From: Legionellaceae bacterium
GTDB lineage: Bacteria; Pseudomonadota; Gammaproteobacteria; Legionellales; Legionellaceae
DNA length: 17,349 nt
Assembly (NCBI GenBank): GCA_030696465.1
Contig: JAUYSE010000121.1
Span: forward strand, 1 to 17,349
Reading direction: 5' to 3'
Shown here: positions 1 to 7,080 of the stretch, piece by piece
Layout of the letters: every line of letters starts with the position of its first letter
How positions within the stretch are numbered: position 1 is the stretch's first letter
The notes under the pieces: model-generated
Seen by the model: only the letters and a program-made list of their open reading frames with translations
What the model was told of the DNA's origin: nothing
Database searches by the model: none
Translations under genes and position numbers: made by a program

Positions 1-942
1 TATTATTTTGCACTAGGAAAAGCGCTCGACGATACTCAACAATATACGCGTGCTTTCCAAGCATATGCAGAAGGAAATCGATTGCATTATCTTGAAAAAC
101 CTTGGAATAAAACGGTATTACATCACTTCGTTGAACAACTCCCTACGGTATTCACAAGCTCCTTTTTAAATCATTCCCAACAAACTAACGAGACACGTTG
201 CCCCATTTTTATCGTAGGTATGCCTCGTGCCGGAACCACCTTAATTGAGCAGATACTATCTAGTCATGAAGATATTTATGGCGCAGGAGAATTAAGCACT
301 TTAGATGAGGTCATCCAAAAAGCCTGTCACGCTAGCGGTTTACCACTCATGACCTGGATTATGCAATTAACGGATCATGACTTTGCCGCTCTAGGAAAGC
401 AATACCTAGACAAAACCTGGAAATTAGCGCCAAACAAGACCTTTATCGTTGATAAAATGCCCAGCAACTGCTTTTATATTGGCTTGATTCATCGCATGCT
501 GCCTACTGCTAAAATCATTCATGCTATTCGTGATCCGATGGATTCTTGTTTTTCATGCTTTACTCATCTATTCAAGACAAGCATGTTATTTGCTTATGAT
601 CTCACCGCATTAGGTGATTACTATTTATTATATGCTCAAACAATGCAGCACTGGAATAATGTTTTGCCGTCAACACGGATATTTGCTTTACCTTATGAGC
701 AAATGGTGAATCATCATGAGACACTTACCAAACAGCTCTTAGATTATATCGGCCTACCTTGGGATCCCAATTGTCTGCATTTTTATAAGAATAATCGTAT
801 CGTAAAAACAGCAAGTTTAACTCAAGTAAGAAGACCCATCTATAAAACCTCTGTAAAGCGGTGGCAACATTTTGTCGAAGAATTGCAACCCTTGTTAAAC
901 ATAGTGAATCCTTATCGTCACAAAAAAGGAATTAGCGTATGA
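1..942 (+). CDS. TPR-linked sulfotransferase, 5' end outside window
   Basis: This is the C-terminal 313 residues of a PAPS-dependent sulfotransferase (Sulfotransfer_3 type). The frame is open from base 1: the first 27 residues (YYFALGKALDD...) match the last TPR/linker part of the next gene's product (YFALGKCYDD...), so the TTG at 82 is not the real start. Visible motifs are the 5'-phosphosulfate loop PIFIVGMPRAGTT at about residues 68-80, a GAGE at 94-97 where a catalytic acid sits in related tyrosylprotein sulfotransferases, and a 3'-phosphate-binding segment (IRDPMDSCFS) at about 176-185. The protein lacks a visible signal or membrane segment in this part, so it looks cytoplasmic. Its stop overlaps the next start (ATGA), which indicates translational coupling. 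Family assignment is firm; the acceptor substrate is unknown. Confidence 0.88.
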   Translation, partial: YYFALGKALDDTQQYTRAFQAYAEGNRLHYLEKPWNKTVLHHFVEQLPTVFTSSFLNHSQQTNETRCPIFIVGMPRAGTTLIEQILSSHEDIYGAGELSTLDEVIQKACHASGLPLMTWIMQLTDHDFAALGKQYLDKTWKLAPNKTFIVDKMPSNCFYIGLIHRMLPTAKIIHAIRDPMDSCFSCFTHLFKTSMLFAYDLTALGDYYLLYAQTMQHWNNVLPSTRIFALPYEQMVNHHETLTKQLLDYIGLPWDPNCLHFYKNNRIVKTASLTQVRRPIYKTSVKRWQHFVEELQPLLNIVNPYRHKKGISV

Positions 943-3023
943 CGTCCATCGATGAGAAGATGCACCTCGCAATGCAATTACAACATGCGGGCCAATTAGA
1001 GCCCGCAGAAATGCTCTTAAATCAAATACTAGAAGCGCATCCTACACATGCCGAGGCACTACACTTGTTAGGAATCATCGCTTATCAAGTGAATAAGACT
1101 ACATTAGGAATTCAGCTCGTCGAACGAGCGATTCAGAGCAATCCTCATGTTGCTTTATTCTATAGCAATTTAGGTGAAATGCACCGCAAATTAAATGCCA
1201 TACCGTTAAGTATTCAATATGGACAACAAGCCGTTGCCCTTAATCCTCATTCCGCAACTGCTTTGTCTAATTTAGGGATCGCTTATTATGATGCAAAATA
1301 CTATGTAGAAGCAGAAGCGTGTCACCAACAAGCGCTGGCTATGAATCCTCAATTAACGTCTTCACTCAATAACATGGGAAGTATTTATAAAGCGCTTAAT
1401 CAAACACAAGAAGCGATTACCTTTTATCAAGCCGCTATAGCTAGCGCTCCACAATTTGCTGAGCCATTGAATAATTTAGGCGTACTACTTTTACAACAAC
1501 AAGCGTTTCAACCAGCATCCACATACTTGAGTCAAGCCATTATGTTAGCGCCGGCTTTTGTCGAAGCGCAATGTAATATGGGATTTGCATTATTAGGCTT
1601 AGATAAAGACAATAATGCTTTAATCTATTTTGAAAAGGCGTTACAACTAAAACCAGATTATGCAGAAGCATATTATGGGATGGCAAAAGTATATTTGAAT
1701 CAGCATCATTTTATCGAATCAGAATACGCCATTCAGAAAGCAATCGCCATTAACGCAGGGCAGACCGAATTTTATCAACTATTGGCTACCATCTATCAAG
1801 AACAAAGTGATTATACGCAGGCATTGATGTATTTAGATCATGCACTGCATCTGGATGCAGCATGTACGAATGCTTATCTGAGCAAAGGCAATGTATTGAT
1901 GGAAATGGGAGAGATCAGCCAAGCAGAAGCGTATTTTTTAAAAGGTGCTGCTGACTCAGACATTAACACTCAAGTATTGTCGCATTACTCTTTGGTTCAA
2001 TTACATAAAGTGAAACCCGACAACCTCAGCTTAAATCATTTACGTTCGATTATTAATTCTCCTCTGCAAGCCATCTCTCCAAGTAAATTAGAATATGCTT
2101 ATTTCGCTTTAGGAAAATGTTATGATGATATGGGCGAATGGACAAAAGCTTTTAAGTATTTTTCCTTAGGTTGCCGTATCAAACGATCTCGCATTACGTA
2201 TAATATTGCAGAACAGATTGAATTTACGAATAAACTCATTCATTGCTTTACAAAAGAAACCATCGAATATTTACAAAAATTTTCTAATCCATCCGCGGTA
2301 CCCATATTTATTGTGGGAATGCCACGTTCAGGCACCACTCTAGTTGAACATGTTTTATCTAGTCATTCTCACGTACACGGCGCGGGAGAGCTAAAATATT
2401 TGAGTAATTTAATTCAACAACCCATTAAAAAAGCTCAGAAAACCATCTATTATCCTGAAAATGTTTTACAATTTTCGCCCGAGACATGCCATACCATCAC
2501 CAATAATTATTTATCTTGTTTACAGCGCTTTTCTTCTGATGCAAGACATATTACCGATAAAATGCCGCATAATTTTATTGCTATCGGATTAATTCATGCC
2601 TTATTTCCAAATGCTAAAATTATTCATGTGGAACGCAACCCTATCGATACCTGTTTATCGTGCTATACAAAATTATTTACGCAAGGGCAATCGTACTCTT
2701 ATGATTTAACAGAGCTAGGGCAATATTATCGGTGCTATGAACAGATTATGGCTCATTGGCGTAATATTCTACCGGCCGATGCGTGGCTGGATATAAAATA
2801 TGAAACCATGACTCATCATTTTGAGGAAGAAGCAAAGCGCCTCATCGATTTTTGTGATTTACCTTGGGAGCAAGCTTGTCTTACTTTCTATCAATCAAAA
2901 CGCCAAGTGCGTACAGCTAGTTTTACACAAGTCCGTCAACCTGTTTACACTTCCTCTGTTGAACGTTGGCGGCCATATGAACAAGAGCTGACACCACTTA
3001 TCCAAACATTATATCCACAGTAA
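939..3023 (+). CDS. TPR repeat sulfotransferase (694 aa)
   Basis: The protein has two parts. Residues 1 to about 410 are tandem 34-residue TPR units, with repeated signatures such as SNLGEMHRKLN, SNLGIAYYDAK and NNMGSIYKALN. Residues about 453-690 are a sulfotransferase domain with the PAPS loop PIFIVGMPRSGTT (455-467), GAGE at 481-484, DKMPHNF (540-546) and the 3'-phosphate segment VERNPIDTCLSCY (564-576). It should transfer sulfate from PAPS to an acceptor bound or recruited through the TPR superhelix. No signal peptide is seen, so it is probably cytoplasmic or exported without a Sec signal. The start is the ATG inside ATGA, 8 bases after AAGGA. The C-terminal domain is clearly paralogous to the preceding gene (shared TAS.TQVR.P.Y..SV.RW), so this is a tandem duplication. 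Acceptor unknown; protein, glycan or small molecule are all possible. Confidence 0.92.
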   Translation: MTSIDEKMHLAMQLQHAGQLEPAEMLLNQILEAHPTHAEALHLLGIIAYQVNKTTLGIQLVERAIQSNPHVALFYSNLGEMHRKLNAIPLSIQYGQQAVALNPHSATALSNLGIAYYDAKYYVEAEACHQQALAMNPQLTSSLNNMGSIYKALNQTQEAITFYQAAIASAPQFAEPLNNLGVLLLQQQAFQPASTYLSQAIMLAPAFVEAQCNMGFALLGLDKDNNALIYFEKALQLKPDYAEAYYGMAKVYLNQHHFIESEYAIQKAIAINAGQTEFYQLLATIYQEQSDYTQALMYLDHALHLDAACTNAYLSKGNVLMEMGEISQAEAYFLKGAADSDINTQVLSHYSLVQLHKVKPDNLSLNHLRSIINSPLQAISPSKLEYAYFALGKCYDDMGEWTKAFKYFSLGCRIKRSRITYNIAEQIEFTNKLIHCFTKETIEYLQKFSNPSAVPIFIVGMPRSGTTLVEHVLSSHSHVHGAGELKYLSNLIQQPIKKAQKTIYYPENVLQFSPETCHTITNNYLSCLQRFSSDARHITDKMPHNFIAIGLIHALFPNAKIIHVERNPIDTCLSCYTKLFTQGQSYSYDLTELGQYYRCYEQIMAHWRNILPADAWLDIKYETMTHHFEEEAKRLIDFCDLPWEQACLTFYQSKRQVRTASFTQVRQPVYTSSVERWRPYEQELTPLIQTLYPQ

Positions 3024-3052
3024 TTAGATTCTCAGTGAGGAACCAACATGCT

Positions 3053-3874
3053 TTATGCCTTCCAATCCGTTGCCCAACAACAGGCATGATCAAAAGCAGG
3101 AACCACCACAATTTTTGGTTTTTTGCCTACAGGGAAACGATTAGCAAATGCAAATGCAACTTCTTTAGGAGCGACAGTATCTTTAGCGCCGACCCAATGT
3201 GTTTGTGAAACAGATATTAAATTGTTCCATGCATCCGCCGGATTTAATGAGCCATATAAGGGGGTTAAGCTTTCCTGACGCACCCAAAAATCTGTATCTA
3301 ATATCGCCGCAACTGTTATTAAGCGAAGCACATCGGTACGCCTAGCGGCGATTAATGCGGCTATCGTGCCACCGCCCGAATATCCTATCAATACAATATG
3401 TTGTGCATGGTACTCTTTTTTCAACTGATCCACTGCTTGATCCATAGAATGAATCACCGCAGGTGAAAATCGCAAATGTGTCCAATAGGCCTGTTGACAG
3501 CCGCTCCAGTCCTTTCGGAACACAAACTGACAAGGTCTTGCCAAATACGCTATTGGCCCATTTTTTTGATGATGAAGCGCCATTCGCAGGCCGGTAGGAA
3601 TAATAGGGGTTGGATTAGTAGAGGGCCTCTCTTCCGAAAGCCATGCTAATCCATCTCCTTCAATGTAAATAGTTAATATTTTCGTTTTTTGGGGGACTGG
3701 TGAACCATACATTTTCAAGGTAAATGCTGAAGTATGGATGGCCTGTTCATGCCATCCAGCCCTTTTTGCAAGCGAGTCTGCTTGCATCGTGCGCACTTCG
3801 GGAGAAAGCACCGATATTTTCGGCATGCATCCAGATACATAAATACAACTTAATAAGATAAGCAGTCTCAACAC
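3053..3874 (-). CDS. Alpha/beta hydrolase lipoprotein
   Basis: Predicted 273-residue outer-envelope lipoprotein with an alpha/beta-hydrolase fold. The N-terminus is a short hydrophobic stretch ending in a lipobox (YVSGC, Cys16). The nucleophile elbow is IGYSGGG at about residues 163-169, giving the catalytic serine, and a late FDHACCW segment supplies the likely catalytic histidine; an Asp in VGAKDTVAP is a plausible third member. It would be an esterase or lipase-like hydrolase; the substrate cannot be read. The chosen start is GTG, which has no convincing Shine-Dalgarno sequence. A much better start signal lies 27 bases upstream in the same frame but runs into a stop (see the separate entry). 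It lies 37 bp behind the autotransporter gene on the same strand, so co-transcription is likely. It converges on the sulfotransferase genes. Confidence 0.8.
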   Translation of the reverse strand: MLRLLILLSCIYVSGCMPKISVLSPEVRTMQADSLAKRAGWHEQAIHTSAFTLKMYGSPVPQKTKILTIYIEGDGLAWLSEERPSTNPTPIIPTGLRMALHHQKNGPIAYLARPCQFVFRKDWSGCQQAYWTHLRFSPAVIHSMDQAVDQLKKEYHAQHIVLIGYSGGGTIAALIAARRTDVLRLITVAAILDTDFWVRQESLTPLYGSLNPADAWNNLISVSQTHWVGAKDTVAPKEVAFAFANRFPVGKKPKIVVVPAFDHACCWATDWKA

Positions 3875-3877
3875 AGC

Positions 3878-3901
3878 TTAGGACATGTTCAAGTTATTCA
3901 T
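3878..3901 (-). other. 7-codon mini-ORF with strong RBS, in frame with lipoprotein gene
   Basis: On the minus strand an AAGGA sequence overlapping the autotransporter stop is followed 7 bases later by ATG AAT AAC TTG AAC ATG TCC TAA. This reading frame is the same as that of the lipoprotein gene, whose GTG start comes two codons after the TAA. Either the lipoprotein once began here and a nonsense change now separates its first seven codons, or the mini-ORF delivers ribosomes for reinitiation at the GTG. What is seen is the signal and the frame; the interpretation is inference. Confidence 0.5.
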
Positions 3902-3911
3902 TTACAGTTCC

Positions 3912-6788
3912 TTATGTCTTATATTTTATGGTTGCCGCTCCAACTCCGCTATACGCATTATTACCTACTTGTAAATCATAATTCACTTCAATAATAAGTG
4001 GGTTCGTCGGACTGGTTAAAGCCAAACCTGCGCCGCCTCGAAATACCACCCCATTAAATTGCACCCCAAAGGTTGTAAAGCTTGAACCACCAGCAACGAA
4101 AGTAGAAGCAACTTCTGGCTGACTATTAATGACATCCCCCGCAAAACCTACATATCCTGTGAGCGTGAGATCATACTGATTATGTATGTTGGTGAGGCGA
4201 TAAGCTCCATTGCCATTAGCCCCTAAAACAAAAGAAGAATTATGATTAGAAGCAACCGATAAATCCATAAGAGAGCCAGATTCTTGATAGCCGTTTTGAT
4301 TAATAAAAAGATAACTTGCGTCTAGTTCCGGGGTGAATACAAAGTTTGGACTCAATGCATAAGTGCTCCATCCCATCTCTGCCCGAAGGTTCGTAAACCA
4401 ACTATTGTAAGAACCCTTTGCGGTACTTGCATATAAAGGAATAGATCGAGTAGTGTCATTCATTTCGTACCCAACGAGCCCTTGTCCGGCAAAATAAACA
4501 TGATTGGGGAGTTTTTTCGTACCATACACCATCCCTTGATACGCCTGACTATTAATCGATTGACCACTAAGCGCCGCTTTCCCATGCATATTATCGCCAC
4601 CTGCTGCAAATCCCGCCCCTAGCAACCAATCATTCGCTAATTGTATATCTGTGCCAATAACGGCACCATAAGCGGTCGCATTGAATCCTGGGACAGTGTT
4701 ACGCTCATTTTGTGACATAGACGCGCCGTAGGGTTTAATCCATATTTTCCCCGGTTGATAAAGCATAGCATCCCCAGAGGATTTACCACGCAAAGTATCC
4801 CACATAGGGACGATGTCCCAAACAGCACGCGTTATCAATTGAAGCACTTGAATGTTTTCATTGGTCAACTCAGGCGTTGCTTGACTCGCTGCCTCACTAA
4901 GCGCACTGGCTGAAGCGAGTGTCGTGTAAGAATAAAAGAGAGGGTTCCCTGCCGCGACTTGTTCAAGAATAGTAGTGGCCGCGCCTTGACAATACGTACC
5001 TTGACATGCCGTATAGGCATCTGGATTAATCGTTGCAGTTAGATTGAGTCCATTGCTCAGCTGGTTAAGGGAAGGAATAAACGTCCAAATATAATTATTG
5101 TCACTCACTTGCCATCCATTGACTGGGGCGTTGAACACACCAGTCGCTTTAATAACATCGGATAAAACATCACCATTATGGAGCAAAGTATTGGGTGTTA
5201 CTCGGACATCAATATCACCACTTTGTAATAAATCAACCGATCCATTTACCAACAACTGACCATAATCACTGGTACTGGAAACCTCTGTTTGAAATAAACC
5301 ACCCGTCTGTTGTATGTAGTCTCCTACTATCGTTTGCAGCGTATTGGCAACAGCTAATGTACCTGCGTTATCAAGCGCTGATGTCGTAATGGTATTTGCC
5401 ATATTAAAAAGCGCATTTGAGGCAATATTAAACAGGTCTACATGGTAAATACCCTCACTGGTGAATATCGCATTATTGGTAATATTCACGGTTGTATCGG
5501 ATGCATCGACCTCCCCGATAATCCGCGCGCTTTGGCCAATAATATCAAGGTTAGACACATTACTATTAACAATTTTAATTGCATAGATGTCTCCCTGAAT
5601 AGTGCCACTATTCGAGATACCACCTTGCACTACTGCGCTCGATAAAATAGATATTCCACTTTGATCACTACGAATCGTATCATTATTAATGATACTTCCA
5701 CTCACAGTGCCTAAATTATAGATCGATATACCCTGCATACCGCCACTAATGGTGCCATTATTCAATATATTTTCGCTTACGGTACCTATATCATGGATCG
5801 ATATGCCTTTGAGACCACCGCTGATGAGACCGCTATTAGAAATATTGCCTTGAATAGCAGCACTATTAAAAACAGCGATACCCGTATTAACAAGACTTCT
5901 GATGGTACCACTATTTGAGATATCCCCCATGATGGCACTATTACTACGTATAAGAATACTATTACCTTCATTTGCTTCAATTAAACCACTATTTGTAATG
6001 CCCTCTCCGATGTCGGAACCCTGATCAATGGTTATAGCACTAAAATTGCTCCCTGCCTGAATTGTTCCACTATTCAAAATAGAACCACTAATAATATTTC
6101 CATTGGCGATCTTGATGCCAGTGCCATTTGCACTACTAATTATTCCGCTATTGAATATAGATCCGTTAATGACGTTTGTATTTGCAATACTTATGCCGGA
6201 ACTCCAGGTACTTATCTCCCCTGTATTGGATATACCATCACTAATCAAAGTTCCATTACTAATATTGATGCCAATACCATTCGTATTATTCATTGTTCCA
6301 CTATTAGAAATACTACCATTGATAGTGCTTGCATTGGTGATATTGATTCCAATACCAGTTGTGCTATCCATTACTCCACTATTAGAGATACCGCCACTGA
6401 TGGTGCTCGTATTAGTAATGACAATACCTGTGTTAGCCGTACTGATTGTACCGCTATTAGAAATTCCATTTGAAAGGAAAGAAGAACTGATGTTAATTCC
6501 TACACCGGTATTATTCATGATCGATCCTCCGGCATCTACTGTAATGTACGATGGCGGTGGCGCAGAATAACTGGTCATATTGATACTGCCTATCACGGTC
6601 CCGTTATTTCCCACGGTAACGCTTGAGCCCGTATCAAAAGTACAAGATGAACTCGTACCAGTAATATAAGTAAGACAGGACGCGGTTACTGTTTCTGCAT
6701 TCAATGTAATGATTGCAGAGGTTGTTGCTTTAAGCATAAGTCGTTTAAGATCTTCATGAAAAAGCGTTTTATTTTTTCGAGTATCCAT
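3912..6788 (-). CDS. Autotransporter with repeat passenger and C-terminal beta-barrel
   Basis: A 958-residue type Va secretion protein. The N-terminal region (residues 1-37) has a basic start and a short, weak hydrophobic segment ending TVTAS, so the signal peptide is atypical. Residues about 104-410 carry roughly 12 units of 25-26 residues around a GxISNSGTI core (NSG-type motifs at 111, 136, 162, 188, 213, 239, 266, 292, 318, 343, 368, 393), as expected for beta-helix coils. A Cys pair (CQGTYC, 595-600) precedes the linker. Residues about 675-958 match the autotransporter barrel, beginning GKIWIKPYGAS. The chain ends IKYKT, with Thr where such barrels normally end in Phe or Trp. The start is ATG with an AGG/AGGT-type site upstream. 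Probable role is a surface adhesin or shed surface protein; nothing shows an enzymatic passenger. Confidence 0.88.
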   Translation of the reverse strand: MDTRKNKTLFHEDLKRLMLKATTSAIITLNAETVTASCLTYITGTSSSCTFDTGSSVTVGNNGTVIGSINMTSYSAPPPSYITVDAGGSIMNNTGVGINISSSFLSNGISNSGTISTANTGIVITNTSTISGGISNSGVMDSTTGIGINITNASTINGSISNSGTMNNTNGIGINISNGTLISDGISNTGEISTWSSGISIANTNVINGSIFNSGIISSANGTGIKIANGNIISGSILNSGTIQAGSNFSAITIDQGSDIGEGITNSGLIEANEGNSILIRSNSAIMGDISNSGTIRSLVNTGIAVFNSAAIQGNISNSGLISGGLKGISIHDIGTVSENILNNGTISGGMQGISIYNLGTVSGSIINNDTIRSDQSGISILSSAVVQGGISNSGTIQGDIYAIKIVNSNVSNLDIIGQSARIIGEVDASDTTVNITNNAIFTSEGIYHVDLFNIASNALFNMANTITTSALDNAGTLAVANTLQTIVGDYIQQTGGLFQTEVSSTSDYGQLLVNGSVDLLQSGDIDVRVTPNTLLHNGDVLSDVIKATGVFNAPVNGWQVSDNNYIWTFIPSLNQLSNGLNLTATINPDAYTACQGTYCQGAATTILEQVAAGNPLFYSYTTLASASALSEAASQATPELTNENIQVLQLITRAVWDIVPMWDTLRGKSSGDAMLYQPGKIWIKPYGASMSQNERNTVPGFNATAYGAVIGTDIQLANDWLLGAGFAAGGDNMHGKAALSGQSINSQAYQGMVYGTKKLPNHVYFAGQGLVGYEMNDTTRSIPLYASTAKGSYNSWFTNLRAEMGWSTYALSPNFVFTPELDASYLFINQNGYQESGSLMDLSVASNHNSSFVLGANGNGAYRLTNIHNQYDLTLTGYVGFAGDVINSQPEVASTFVAGGSSFTTFGVQFNGVVFRGGAGLALTSPTNPLIIEVNYDLQVGNNAYSGVGAATIKYKT
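5559..6479 (-). repeat. Tandem 75-78 bp repeat in autotransporter passenger
   Basis: About 12 degenerate copies of a 75-78 bp unit encode the 25-26-residue passenger coils. On the plus strand the most conserved stretch reads as variants of CCACTATTAGAAAT, for example near 6299, 6377 and 5830. Copies have diverged in the third codon position but keep length almost exactly, which favours maintained function over recent expansion. Repeat number could vary between strains by recombination. Confidence 0.75.
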
Positions 6789-6853
6789 ACGTGTACCTGC
6801 TTCCTAATGGTGCAAAAAATTTTCCTTAGATTCTGCAAGTATTCTTTTTAACT

Positions 6854-7078
6854 TTAGTGTCTTTGAGATGCTATGCTAGATAGTCCGAAAGGAATAAGTC
6901 CCCAAAGCCGTTCATGTAAATAAAAAAATACTAGTTTACAAATAAACTCTAGCGAACCGATGTATAAAGCAAAATTGGTTTCTCCAGTAATCATATATAC
7001 TATGACGGTCGTGAGAAAACTACCGCTGAAGCGCCAACTAAATGCTTTCACCAAACTTCGCATATGAGTTTCTTTCAC
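6854..7078 (-). CDS. DUF2061 small membrane protein
   Basis: A 74-residue membrane protein that I recognise as DUF2061 from RSLVKAFSWRFSGSFLTTVI near the start, the Y.ITGE turn, the acidic SLEFICKLVFFYLHERLW helix and its length. Two hydrophobic segments, about residues 19-32 and 36-54, suggest an inner-membrane hairpin. Function is unknown for the family. The start chosen is GTG, 2 bp after the stop of the PAPS synthetase gene and 8 bases after AAGGG; the ATG five codons later matches the usual family start but has a weaker ribosome site. The tight spacing means co-transcription and probable coupling with sulfate activation, so a role in sulfate or sulfonucleotide handling is a reasonable guess, not a demonstrated one. 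Confidence 0.82.
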   Translation of the reverse strand: MKETHMRSLVKAFSWRFSGSFLTTVIVYMITGETNFALYIGSLEFICKLVFFYLHERLWGLIPFGLSSIASQRH

Positions 7079-7080
7079 AA

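Noticed and set aside
6103..6570. 155-codon hydrophobic open frame on the plus strand
   Set aside because: It lies antisense to the autotransporter repeats; its Ile/Leu/Pro periodicity is the complement of the repeat units, so it is a shadow.
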